From contig NZ_CP042913.1 in assembly GCF_008065115.1 (NCBI RefSeq), positions 1,090,338 through 1,154,337 on the forward strand: DNA of 64,000 nucleotides, written 5' to 3'. A program made the position numbers and the translations under genes. The notes under the pieces are model-generated. The model had not been told where the DNA came from. It saw only the letters and a list, made by a program, of their open reading frames with translations, and did no database searches. Source of the DNA: Bythopirellula goksoeyrii (GTDB lineage Bacteria > Planctomycetota > Planctomycetia > Pirellulales > Lacipirellulaceae). Shown one piece after another: positions 56,495 through 64,000 of the stretch; position 1 is the first letter of the stretch; every line of letters begins with the position of its first letter.

Positions 56495-57496
56495 TCACTT
56501 TCCTAGCACAACCGCCGCCGCCACCAACGCTGCCAGCAACAAAAGCATGAAAGCAATTCGCTGCTTCGACGGACCCTCATTCGGCTGATCGTCTTCCAAC
56601 ACGGGGAGGTCCTGCGTGAGATGCGACAGGTCGGGACCGAATTCTTCGATGAGGTGGTCCTTCAAAATGCCCTGCACGGCTCGGGCGTTGAAGGGGCGGC
56701 GCTCGGGGTCCTTTTCTAGAAGTTGGAAAATCAACTTCTCCAACCATTCGGGGCAGTCGATGTCGCGCTCGCGGATTCCCGGGGGTTTGTCGTTGAGGTG
56801 CTGGCCCCAAACCTGGGCAAAGTTGGCTCCCATGAAAGGGGGTTTGCCGGTGAGCATCTCCATCATCACACAGCCCAGGGAATACAGATCGGCCTTGCCG
56901 GTAATTTCCTTGTCGCCACAGATCTGCTCGGGTGACATGTAGGCATAGGTGCCGACAGTAATTCCAGCGCCCGTGATGTCTGCCTCGTGGGTATCGCGAG
57001 CGATGCCGAAATCGCCCAACAAGAGCTTGCCCCCTTTGTCGAAAAACAGATTGCTGGTCTTGAGATCACGGTGGATGATGCCGTGGTTGTGGGCATGTTG
57101 GAGAGCTGAAGCAATTTGTGCAGCAAAGGCCGCCGTTTGTTCCCAGGTGAGGGGGCCGAACTTCTTGATGCGGTCTTTCAGTGTGCCGCTATCCAAGAGT
57201 TGCATCGCATAGAAATACTGGCCATCCATCATACCGCCGCCGTAATTGCGGACGATGTGAGGATGGTTGAGCCGTTCCATGATGACGATTTCTCGCTGGA
57301 AACGGTCAACGATATTCTCGTCGTGGGCAATCGTCGGGTGCAGTAGTTTGACAGCTACCGGCTCGCTGATATCAGGACTCTCGGCACGGTAGACGACACC
57401 TACAGTTCCGACACCCAAGGGTTCCAAGAGTTTGAAATTGGCCGAGGTCGGCAAGAACTTCAATTTGCGTTGCGGAGGAGTCGGAGTATCAGTCAT
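56495..57496 (-). CDS. Tail-anchored Ser/Thr protein kinase (PknB type)
   Basis: The 333-residue protein has a Gly-rich loop (LGVGTVGVVYRA), the ATP lysine in VAVKLLHP, catalytic HRDLKTSNL, DFG in LLGDFGIARD, and GTYAYMSPEQICG in the activation segment, so it should be active. A single hydrophobic helix at the very end (about 312-331, AFMLLLLAALVAAAVVL) anchors it in the membrane with the kinase domain inside. No PASTA or other external sensor domain is present. ATG 57,496 was chosen: the 57 residues encoded upstream look non-coding in style. It is convergent with the decarboxylase gene. Confidence 0.9.
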   Translation of the reverse strand: MTDTPTPPQRKLKFLPTSANFKLLEPLGVGTVGVVYRAESPDISEPVAVKLLHPTIAHDENIVDRFQREIVIMERLNHPHIVRNYGGGMMDGQYFYAMQLLDSGTLKDRIKKFGPLTWEQTAAFAAQIASALQHAHNHGIIHRDLKTSNLFFDKGGKLLLGDFGIARDTHEADITGAGITVGTYAYMSPEQICGDKEITGKADLYSLGCVMMEMLTGKPPFMGANFAQVWGQHLNDKPPGIRERDIDCPEWLEKLIFQLLEKDPERRPFNARAVQGILKDHLIEEFGPDLSHLTQDLPVLEDDQPNEGPSKQRIAFMLLLLAALVAAAVVLGK

Positions 57497-57733
57497 CTGG
57501 CTTGGAGCGGAATGGTTCGTTGGAGATGACAATCTTACTAGAGGACGATCCTGGGAAACAGAAAGGACTATACAGTGCTTGCCGTCCCGTTCGTAGTGCC
57601 TAGTGATAAGGCAGTCGATGCATTCTCGCCGTGCAAACAATGGCATCGCAAGATAATGCCACGTCATTCGCAGGAGATTTAAGTATAGGCCATATAACTG
57701 CTTAGGGAAAACACCAACTCCTTACATCGCGTT

Positions 57734-57749
57734 TGGCACTAGGGTTGCT
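57734..57749 (+). promoter_or_regulatory. Sigma-54-type -24/-12 motif upstream of GSII
   Basis: TTGGCACTAGGGTTGCT has GG at 57,735-57,736 and GC at 57,747-57,748, the correct 12-nt spacing. Nitrogen genes are often sigma-54 dependent. A start about 57,760 would give a leader of about 400 nt before ATG 58,166. Confidence 0.6.
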
Positions 57750-57877
57750 ATGGCTAAAACTGTCGCCGCTTCTGCGTAGAAATCCAGGAGTTGGCGGGAA
57801 TTAAAAGGCGGATTTCTAGGTTTCGTGGCAAACACTCCTATCCGAAGGGTGCTGAGCCGTCGCTTGTCTCCAAAAAA

Positions 57878-57959
57878 ACGGTTCAAAACCGTGGTTGTCG
57901 GAGTCTAGCGGCCAAGCACCATATTTTCTACGATATGGGCTTGTCCATAGGCCGCTAGA
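57878..57959 (+). promoter_or_regulatory. Structured leader of the GSII gene
   Basis: A short hairpin (ACGGTT/AACCGT, 57,878-57,892) precedes a longer one: TCTAGCGGCC (57,904-57,913) pairs perfectly with GGCCGCTAGA (57,950-57,959), and CATAT/ATATG plus AAGC/GCTT extend it inwards. It may be a regulatory RNA element or a REP-like palindrome; no known riboswitch is recognised. Confidence 0.45.
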
Positions 57960-58165
57960 GCGGTCAGGAACCGGCATATCCCATTTGACGGCCACAGTGG
58001 ATGAATTCACTGTTTGTCGAAGCGATATTAGGCTGTTGTCGGCTAAACGGAGGCGCACTCAGGTGTACGTTTGGCGAGGGGCGACCAAGGAGCGACAACA
58101 CACTTCTGCAAGGAAGCGAGTCATAACGGTTGTGTCCAATACATTTTCAGGAGTGTTACAGAAAA

Positions 58166-59155
58166 ATGAGTTACAAGTTAGAGTACATCTGGCTCGATGG
58201 TTACAAGCCTGAGCCCAGCATTCGTAGCAAGACCAAAATTGTCGACAGCAAACCCAACTCACCAGAGGAATGCCCAGGGTGGTCGTTTGACGGGAGCAGC
58301 ACCCAGCAAGCTGAGGGGCACAGTTCCGATTGCTTGTTGAAGCCGGTTCGCATTATCGACGACCCTGTTCGCAAGAATGCCTCTCTGGTTATGTGCGAAG
58401 TGCTGAATGCCGACGGTTCGGTCCATCCCTCCAATGGTCGTGGTACTTTTGAGGATGACCCCGATTTGTGGCTCGGCTTCGAGCAGGAATACACCATCAT
58501 GAAGAATGGCAAGCCACTTGGCTTCCCTGTGGATGGCTATCCTGGGCCGCAGGGTCCCTACTATTGCTCCGTTGGCATCATGAACTGCGTTGGTCGTGAC
58601 ATCGTTGAGGAGCACTTGGATGCTTGCCTCGAAGCCGGTCTCTCCGTCACGGGCATCAATGCCGAAGTAATGAAAGGCCAGTGGGAATACCAACTCTTTG
58701 GCAAGGGTGCCAAGCAGGCCTGTGATGATCTCTGGTTGAGCCGCTTCCTGTTGCATCGGGCTGGTGAAAAGCACCATGTCAACATCGAGCTCCATCCCAA
58801 GCCGATCAAGGGCGACTGGAACGGCAGTGGTATGCATACCAATTTCTCTACCACGCCAATCCGTGATAAAGGTGGCGAGGATATGATCAAAGGTATCTGT
58901 GAGAAGTTTAGTGCACGCCACAAGCAGCACATCGCTTCTTATGGCTCAGACAATGACCAGCGTCTGACCGGCTTGCACGAAACCCAGTCGATCGAGAAAT
59001 TCTCCTACGGAGTAAGCGATCGTGGTTCGTCGATCCGCATTCCAATCGGCACCGTCCAGAATGGCTGGAAAGGTTACTTGGAAGACCGCCGTCCAGCATC
59101 TAACGCAGATCCCTATAAAGTGGTTCGCGAGATCCTGGCAACCCTACGATCCTAA
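58166..59155 (+). CDS. glnII: Glutamine synthetase type II (GSII)
   Basis: The 329-residue protein matches the eukaryote-like GSII family: LEYIWLDGYKPEPSIRSKTK, PGWSFDGSSTQQAEGHSSDC, WLGFEQEYTIMKNGKPLGFP, AGLSVTGINAEVMKGQWEYQ, GDWNGSGMHTNFSTTPIR and GVSDRGSSIRIP, covering the glutamate, ammonium and ATP sites. It makes glutamine from glutamate, ammonia and ATP. GSII lacks the adenylylation site of GSI, so control is probably transcriptional. ATG 58,166 fits the family; AGGAG lies about 12 nt upstream, a rather long spacing. The gene ends at an intrinsic terminator before the GSI gene. Confidence 0.93.
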   Translation: MSYKLEYIWLDGYKPEPSIRSKTKIVDSKPNSPEECPGWSFDGSSTQQAEGHSSDCLLKPVRIIDDPVRKNASLVMCEVLNADGSVHPSNGRGTFEDDPDLWLGFEQEYTIMKNGKPLGFPVDGYPGPQGPYYCSVGIMNCVGRDIVEEHLDACLEAGLSVTGINAEVMKGQWEYQLFGKGAKQACDDLWLSRFLLHRAGEKHHVNIELHPKPIKGDWNGSGMHTNFSTTPIRDKGGEDMIKGICEKFSARHKQHIASYGSDNDQRLTGLHETQSIEKFSYGVSDRGSSIRIPIGTVQNGWKGYLEDRRPASNADPYKVVREILATLRS

Positions 59156-59186
59156 GCGGCCTTACTTGGCCCGCTTGAGTTCTAAG

Positions 59187-59224
59187 AAAACCCCTCTTGG
59201 CCACCGCTGGCCAGGAGGGGTTTT
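59187..59224 (+). terminator. Intrinsic terminator after glnII
   Basis: AAAACCCCTCTTGGCCA pairs with TGGCCAGGAGGGGTTTT around CCGC with one internal mismatch, and the 3' arm ends in TTTT. It begins 31 bp after the GSII stop. Confidence 0.85.
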
Positions 59225-59307
59225 CTATTGTATCGTGGCTCTCAATTGGATGGTTCCTTCGTTAGAACCAATCGTATTTCTTCTCTCTTTGAGCAAAGGG
59301 GATTCTC

Positions 59308-60738
59308 GTGTTGACGCCTCAAGATGTTTTGGCTCTCTGCCGCGAACGTGGTGTGCGCGCAGTCGACCTGCGGTTCATGGATTTTCCGGGTCTCTGGCAA
59401 CACTTCACAATTCCCATTCAGAAGCTTGAAGAAGAAATATTTGACGACGGACTGGGCTTCGACGGTTCCAGCATCCGGGGTTGGCAGGCCATCAACGAAA
59501 GCGACATGCTTCTGGTGCCGCAAGCCGAGACCGCCTTCATTGATCCATTCACCGAGATCACAACCCTTTGCATGATCTGCAATATCCAGGACCCCATCAC
59601 TCGCGAGGACTACACCCGTGATCCCCGCAACGTGGCCCGCAAGGCAGTGAATTACCTCAAAAGTACGGGCATCGCCGATACTTGCTACATCGGTCCCGAG
59701 GCCGAGTTTTTTGTGTTCGACGACATTCGATTTGATCAGGCACCACAGCACAGCTATTTCTTCATCGACAGTAGCGAAGCCCAATGGAATCGAGGAACGA
59801 ATACCAAAGCGTTGGGCGAGGGGCCCAATCTGGGCTACAAGCTGCGACACAAAGAGGGCTACTTTCCCGTGCCTCCTGCGGATCAACTGATGGATCTCCG
59901 CAACGAGATGATGATGGCAATGATCGAGTGTGGCTTGGACGTTGAAGCCCAGCATCATGAGGTTGCCACCGCAGGGCAATCAGAAATCGATCTCAAGTAT
60001 ACTGACCTGGTACAAATGGCCGACGACATGTGCCTCTTCAAGTACATCATCAAAAACGTGGCCTGGAAGCACAACAAGTCGGCCACCTTCATGCCCAAGC
60101 CACTCTACGGCGACAATGGTTCAGGCATGCACACGCACATCTCGCTGTGGAAAGGGGATCAGCCCCTCTTCGCTGGCGGAGGTTATGCCGGCTTGAGCGA
60201 CGAAGCTCTTTATGCCATCGGCGGCATCCTCACCCACGCCCCAGCCATCCTCGCGTTCACCAATCCTACCACGAACAGCTACAAGCGACTGGTCCCTGGC
60301 TACGAAGCACCAGTCAATCTAGCCTATTCTCAACGCAATCGCTCGGCTGCCTGTCGAATCCCCATGTACAGCCCCAGTCCAAAGGCGAAGCGGATCGAGT
60401 TCCGTTGCCCCGATCCGAGTTCCAATCCTTACCTGGCATTTTCCGCCTTGATGATGGCCGTGGTGGATGGAATCCAAAACAAGATCCATCCCGGCGAACC
60501 GCTCGATAAGGACATTTACGACATGGAACCTGAGGAACTGGCCAAAGTCCCCAGCACTCCTGGTTCCCTAGGCGAAGCCTTGGCCGCGCTATCCAAGGAT
60601 CACGAATTCCTCCTCCGCGGCGACGTGTTCACCCAGGACGTGATCAACACCTGGATCACCTACAAACAGAAAAACGAAGTCGAGGCCCTCGCTCTGCGTC
60701 CGCATCCGTATGAATTCTGCTTGTACTACGATATGTAG
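59308..60738 (+). CDS. glnA: Glutamine synthetase type I (GSI)
   Basis: The 476-residue protein is a full-length dodecameric [93 protein letters not shown] and [10 protein letters not shown]. The adenylylation loop is conserved ([11 protein letters not shown] with the tyrosine equivalent to Tyr397 of E. coli), so GlnE-type control is possible. The start is GTG at 59,308 with AAAGGGGA about 6 nt upstream. It makes glutamine, as does its GSII neighbour 150 bp upstream. No glnB, amtB or glnE gene lies in the window. Confidence 0.96.
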   Translation: MLTPQDVLALCRERGVRAVDLRFMDFPGLWQHFTIPIQKLEEEIFDDGLGFDGSSIRGWQAINESDMLLVPQAETAFIDPFTEITTLCMICNIQDPITREDYTRDPRNVARKAVNYLKSTGIADTCYIGPEAEFFVFDDIRFDQAPQHSYFFIDSSEAQWNRGTNTKALGEGPNLGYKLRHKEGYFPVPPADQLMDLRNEMMMAMIECGLDVEAQHHEVATAGQSEIDLKYTDLVQMADDMCLFKYIIKNVAWKHNKSATFMPKPLYGDNGSGMHTHISLWKGDQPLFAGGGYAGLSDEALYAIGGILTHAPAILAFTNPTTNSYKRLVPGYEAPVNLAYSQRNRSAACRIPMYSPSPKAKRIEFRCPDPSSNPYLAFSALMMAVVDGIQNKIHPGEPLDKDIYDMEPEELAKVPSTPGSLGEALAALSKDHEFLLRGDVFTQDVINTWITYKQKNEVEALALRPHPYEFCLYYDM

Positions 60739-60885
60739 CGCAGGGTGTCCTGGTATTCGTTTTCTGTTTCTGTCATTTCGAAGTACTCCGAGAAATCTGG
60801 TTAGATCCCTCGGAATATCTCGGGATGACTATTTGCTTAGCCCTTGAATTAAGTGGATGCAATTCCCGGACACCTTCAAAGATTT

Positions 60886-61002
60886 ACCACAGAGGATAAC
60901 GAGGAATAGTGGGAAGCAAATGAATCTATGAAGGAGAATTCACCTGTTCGATGGACGACACTTTAATGCTCTTGTCCCCGTGCCCTCCGCGTCCTCTGTG
61001 GT
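60886..61002. repeat. REP-like inverted repeat, family E
   Basis: ACCACAGAGGA (60,886-60,896) pairs perfectly with TCCTCTGTGGT (60,992-61,002) and GAGG/CCTC words extend the match. It occupies the gap after glnA (60,739-61,066), where no gene is visible. Confidence 0.65.
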
Positions 61003-61066
61003 TCAATCTCTTTACTTTGGAGTAAGAACCAACAGACGAATACTCTCATCGCACGTGGCGATTTAC

Positions 61067-61339
61067 TCATTCAAATTCGCTCTGCTCCACGGTCACTACG
61101 AGACCACCAACCCAATTGGCAGAAATATTGTAGAACACTGCCAAGAGCATCCCGCCGATAAATCCCATGATCGGATACAGCACGACCATGATCAACATGG
61201 GGAGAACGGACTCCACCTTGCCGGAAAGCAATACTGCAATCAGCACGAAGGGAAGCATGATCAGCGACAACAAACCATAGAAGGCGGCAAGGACCTTTCC
61301 AGTTTGGGCAACACTGAGACTCGTGATTATTCGTTCCAT
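61067..61339 (-). CDS. Small integral membrane protein (DUF3566-like)
   Basis: The 90-residue protein has two long hydrophobic helices (about 17-38 and 45-68) and ends VGGLVVTVEQSEFE. The layout is like DUF3566-type proteins, but I cannot confirm the family. The start ATG is preceded by GGAAAGGAAACTAGA, a good ribosome binding site. It stands alone; role unknown. Confidence 0.75.
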   Translation of the reverse strand: MERIITSLSVAQTGKVLAAFYGLLSLIMLPFVLIAVLLSGKVESVLPMLIMVVLYPIMGFIGGMLLAVFYNISANWVGGLVVTVEQSEFE

Positions 61340-61578
61340 TCTAGTTTCCTTTCCTGTGGTTTCTGCCCCAGCAAGCTTAGGGGTGATGCTGGCAAAGTAA
61401 GGTTGTTAAGAGCAGTTTCGCTCGTAAAGCATAGCTCCAATTTGGTGTGCTCGTTTTGTTGCAAGTGTAACCCACTGACAAATAACAACTTACGCCGACA
61501 AGGCCCAGCAGATGGGGAAGTCCACCTAGTGGAGGCTAAGTAGCAGCGGTCGAAATAACCGAAGCAGGTTAGTCAAGT

Positions 61579-62046
61579 ATGTCATATCGCCCCATTCCCG
61601 ATATACTGAGAGCTATGGAGACTTCCACTTTAGAATCTGGAACCATCCCGCCTCCGCTGAGTCTACGGTTCTATCTGTGGTTCGTTATTGCCATTACGGT
61701 CTTTGAGCTGTGCCGCGTGGCCACGATGGGTTCGCTTTCGTTCACAATTCCCTTTACCGGATGGATGATTGCATTCCCGTATATGTTTTCGATTTTCTTC
61801 GTCTTTGCAGCATTGCGAGGTAGCAAGTTTGGCCCGGCAATTAAAAGCGTGCGAAGCTTCTTGGTATTCGCAATTATACTGGGAGTGCTAGAGTTTGCTT
61901 TTTCCTACGGTCGTGAGGACTTCGACAATCCATATCTTCGTGTCAGTCTATGGCGACCTGTTTTCACAGTCATGATTCCATGCCTTTGGCTAATAGTATT
62001 GAATAGCAAAGCTGTTTCTACCTACTGTTCAGGAGAGCCTGTATGA
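61579..62046 (+). CDS. Four-helix membrane protein of unknown function
   Basis: The 155-residue protein has four predicted membrane helices (about 28-47, 55-78, 88-110 and 125-145). No family or catalytic motif is visible. ATG 61,579 is used; a second ATG at 61,615 is nearly as good and neither has a strong ribosome binding site. The downstream 62,090-62,142 palindrome can form a terminator-like hairpin with a T-run. Confidence 0.7.
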   Translation: MSYRPIPDILRAMETSTLESGTIPPPLSLRFYLWFVIAITVFELCRVATMGSLSFTIPFTGWMIAFPYMFSIFFVFAALRGSKFGPAIKSVRSFLVFAIILGVLEFAFSYGREDFDNPYLRVSLWRPVFTVMIPCLWLIVLNSKAVSTYCSGEPV

Positions 62047-62089
62047 GTTTGGAGCTATTCTCTTCACTTCAGACTGAGCGCGGATTTTC

Positions 62090-62142
62090 TAAGGGGTCGG
62101 GAGTCATTCTTAATCAAAGAATCCCGAACCTTTTTCTTCGCC
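62090..62142 (+). repeat. 53-bp palindromic repeat, family D, copy 1
   Basis: CGGGAGTC and GAATCCCG-type arms flank TAATCAAAGA, followed by CTTTTTC. Copy 2 at 63,130-63,182 is identical at 48 of 53 positions. On the + strand it has terminator character. Confidence 0.8.
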
Positions 62143-62190
62143 ATGCTTTTCGTCGTGACCCTTTTTCTTCGTCTGACTTGCGAGGCGTCG

Positions 62191-62640
62191 TTACCACCAG
62201 GTTCGTTCCAGGATCATGGTCCTATTGTTGGCGTTAATCCAGAGATTCGAGACGTATCCCTCTTTAAGACCAGCCGGGAACACATAGATTTCCGTCGCCA
62301 ATTCTGGGGAAAACCATTCCGGCGTTCGGTCTCCCAGTGTGTTCGTGAAGGTAGATACCCTGTTCCCTTCGTCTTGGGGAACCAATCCAAATGTCTCGAT
62401 CACAAGGCGGAGCGCGTCATGATCCTCGTAGGACATCATCGCCAGATACATGGGGTCGATGCCTGCCCCCTCGTATTTTTCTAGGTACGAGACACCGTTG
62501 CCCGCAGATAGCTTCTCCCAAGGCGCAAAGTTCTTCCGGTTCGGCGATATCACAGGAATCTTGCCTGAGATTTGGCTCCAGAAGATGACGCCCAAGAGCA
62601 AAAGTAAAAACAGTAATGGAAGTTGGGGTCGTTTCGACAT
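62191..62640 (-). CDS. Exported or anchored small protein of unknown function
   Basis: The 149-residue protein has an N-terminal hydrophobic helix (residues 6-22, LPLLFLLLLLGVIFW) that is a signal or anchor, then a soluble domain of about 120 residues (LSAGNGVSYLEKYEGAGIDP, MMSYEDHDALRLVIETFG, LATEIYVFPAGLKEGYVSNL). I do not recognise the family. The start ATG 62,640 follows directly after a non-coding stretch; a weak GGAC is near. It points the same way as the next two genes. Confidence 0.65.
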   Translation of the reverse strand: MSKRPQLPLLFLLLLLGVIFWSQISGKIPVISPNRKNFAPWEKLSAGNGVSYLEKYEGAGIDPMYLAMMSYEDHDALRLVIETFGLVPQDEGNRVSTFTNTLGDRTPEWFSPELATEIYVFPAGLKEGYVSNLWINANNRTMILERTWW

Positions 62641-62724
62641 CTTGTCCAGTTTAGGAGATGGGCACCATTCAGAGCAAGGAAGCCGGGGCGGTTGTGGGTG
62701 CGAGAGCGGAGTGACCTCCGAGCA

Positions 62725-63069
62725 TTACGGGCCAGCAGTAAATCGCGTCTGAATCACTGAGAAAAATACCATCGCCAGCGCAGTTGCTATGACCATGGCT
62801 GCACCCGTCCACCACAACGACAGGTTCCACCACCCCCGCTCGTCAGCGTAAAAGAGAATCGCAAACACGCCCAAAGCCGCAAGCACCCCAATTACGATCG
62901 CTGCAACGCGAACCCGTGCGTTCTTTGAGATACTTCGCGCGCCTATGGTCGCTATGAGAACTGTGGGCAATATCCACATAAGAAATACGACAGGAGCCTG
63001 AGACGCAGCAACAATAAACATGAACGGTGTTCTCCAAATGCTTAGCCCGTTTACGTATTGTAACAGCAT
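62725..63069 (-). CDS. Membrane protein of unknown function
   Basis: The 114-residue protein has three hydrophobic helices (about 18-38, 50-72 and 85-107) around an aromatic loop ADERGWWNLSLWW. ATG 63,069 is preferred because the earlier ATG at 63,147 lies inside the palindromic repeat and would add a polar, low-complexity start. No family is recognised. Confidence 0.6.
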   Translation of the reverse strand: MLLQYVNGLSIWRTPFMFIVAASQAPVVFLMWILPTVLIATIGARSISKNARVRVAAIVIGVLAALGVFAILFYADERGWWNLSLWWTGAAMVIATALAMVFFSVIQTRFTAGP

Positions 63070-63129
63070 GGCTGGCCACGGGTCTTGTCCTACAATCCGG
63101 TCGATCCGACAGCCAGGTGCCGAGAGATT

Positions 63130-63182
63130 TAAGGGAGCGGGAGTCATTCTTAATTAAAGACTCCCGACCCTTTTTCTTCGCC
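63130..63182 (+). repeat. 53-bp palindromic repeat, family D, copy 2
   Basis: Same element as 62,090-62,142, with arms CGGGAGTC and GACTCCCG and a following CTTTTTC. It lies 20 bp beyond the stop of the LRR-like membrane gene and covers an alternative start codon of the preceding membrane gene. Confidence 0.8.
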
Positions 63183-63202
63183 GTAGGATAATCAGTAAGA
63201 GG

Positions 63203-63988
63203 CTAGCGATAGACATTGCAGTCTTGATTAAACTCTTTGAACCTCCGAATGCCATTATCTGTGATTTGTGTTCCGCTAACCAGAATGAATTCCAACTCAG
63301 TGAGTGCATATAGATGAACCAGTCCCGCATCGGTGATTCCGGTACCTCGCATATCGAGAACTTTTAGGTTGTTAAACGATGCAATATCGACCATGCAATC
63401 GTCCTTAATCTTGTTGTTTTTCTTTCCTTGACGAAGAAATTGCAAGTTTAGAATAACGTAATTCACACTTGACCCTTCAATTCCAACCAGTCGTTTGACA
63501 AGGCTTGGAGTTCTGGCTTCGTCATCACGCGTTATGGCGTTACTCTCGCAAATATATTTAACGTCATAAACAACCTCGGCACCTAGCTTTTCGAGCCTCT
63601 TTGCGGCCGAGAGTTCATTATAGGCTCGCCTAACTTCTCTTCCGACGATTGCAGAAACTACCGCAAGAATTGTAACAACCAGCAGAAGAGTCCTGACGCT
63701 GAATTGTGGTCGGCCACTCAGAGTAACTTTCACCGCTATCCATGCACTGATTCGACCAACGAAGACACATAAATACGGCCAAATAAAGTAAATCGCGAGC
63801 ACTCCGCCAACTACACTGAATGTCCACCTGATTCCGATGCCGTTTCGCAACATACCGACCGCTATAACCTGAGCAAGCACTACCGCCACAAGAAAGGTCC
63901 CGATAGATTTTTGCCATTGCCCAGTTGCGATCTTTACCATCACTGAGCTGGCTATCTCGGTGAGTCCAAGAATTTGCCTTGAGAACAC
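63203..63988 (-). CDS. Membrane protein with leucine-rich-repeat-like end, possibly cut by the window
   Basis: The frame is open to the right edge of the window; the first start in view is GTG 63,988, giving 261 residues, but the true start may lie outside. There are three hydrophobic helices (about 28-50, 55-78 and 100-118), the last beginning QFSVRTLLLVVTILAVVSAI, a motif seen in many planctomycete membrane proteins. The C-terminal 60 residues form a short leucine-rich-repeat-like pattern (FNNLKVLDMRGTGITDAGLV, LTELEFILVSGTQITDNGI). Such proteins are common in planctomycetes and have no defined role. Confidence 0.75.
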   Translation of the reverse strand: MFSRQILGLTEIASSVMVKIATGQWQKSIGTFLVAVVLAQVIAVGMLRNGIGIRWTFSVVGGVLAIYFIWPYLCVFVGRISAWIAVKVTLSGRPQFSVRTLLLVVTILAVVSAIVGREVRRAYNELSAAKRLEKLGAEVVYDVKYICESNAITRDDEARTPSLVKRLVGIEGSSVNYVILNLQFLRQGKKNNKIKDDCMVDIASFNNLKVLDMRGTGITDAGLVHLYALTELEFILVSGTQITDNGIRRFKEFNQDCNVYR

Positions 63989-64000
63989 ACCTACAGCAAC

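Larger units (their letters stand above)
57497..58165. other. 669-bp divergent region upstream of the GSII gene
   Basis: It separates the kinase gene (minus) from the type II glutamine synthetase gene (plus). It holds a sigma-54-type motif (57,734-57,749) and a run of hairpins (57,878-57,959 and about 57,995-58,014). No protein-coding frame is convincing. Confidence 0.6.

Noticed and set aside
60739-61066. tRNA or small RNA gene after glnA
   Set aside because: No cloverleaf or conserved T-loop was found; the only structure is an inverted repeat.

Overview
The window looks like chromosomal DNA of a planctomycete, most likely order Pirellulales (possibly Lacipirellulaceae). This is judged from gene content, not from a database search: very large exported beta-repeat proteins ending in a dockerin-like module plus a VPEP (PEP-CTERM) anchor, a DUF1549/DUF1553 and DUF1501 pair, a signal-peptide/amidohydrolase/transglutaminase fusion, FHA and PknB-type kinase proteins, and the 'FS(V/L)RTLL' type membrane-plus-leucine-rich protein at the right edge.

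Region 1 (1-28,016) is a surface-protein island. It holds six intact or window-truncated PEP-CTERM proteins and one decayed one, nearly all on the + strand, one of them 2,689 residues long. They are built from three kinds of repeat: a 51-residue beta-propeller-like repeat (5,979 gene), T5SS/PEP-CTERM-associated repeats (8,757 and 12,221 genes) and autotransporter-type beta-strand repeats (16,477 gene). All end in a reduced dockerin followed by VPEP and a short hydrophobic tail. A LuxR-type regulator (15,148-15,942, minus) sits inside the island. At its left side lies a solitary 1,263-residue protein (1,523-5,314) with a nuclease-like N-terminus and a degenerate NTPase-like middle, a candidate immunity gene.

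Region 2 (28,155-45,405) holds a universal stress protein and a P-type ATPase behind a sigma-54-type promoter motif, a GYD-domain protein, the amidohydrolase-transglutaminase fusion, another PEP-CTERM protein with a complete two-loop dockerin, an FHA protein, larC with a translationally coupled membrane/coiled-coil protein, DUF1801 and DUF2007 proteins, a Tat-exported sugar isomerase-like protein and a TPR protein.

Region 3 (45,680-61,066) is mostly housekeeping: ychF, an LD-carboxypeptidase, the DUF1501/DUF1549 pair, rplM-rpsI with a clear terminator, alanine dehydrogenase, mtnA, a thiamine-diphosphate 2-oxoacid decarboxylase, a tail-anchored Ser/Thr kinase, and two different glutamine synthetases in tandem (GSII then GSI) separated by an intrinsic terminator. 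The GSII gene has a sigma-54-type motif far upstream and a leader with strong predicted hairpins.

Region 4 (61,067-64,000) has small membrane proteins of unknown function and two copies of a 53-bp palindromic repeat. At least five kinds of REP-like palindromes are scattered through the window, and one of them supplies the last codons and the stop codon of mtnA. No tRNA, rRNA, CRISPR array, insertion sequence or replication origin was recognised.
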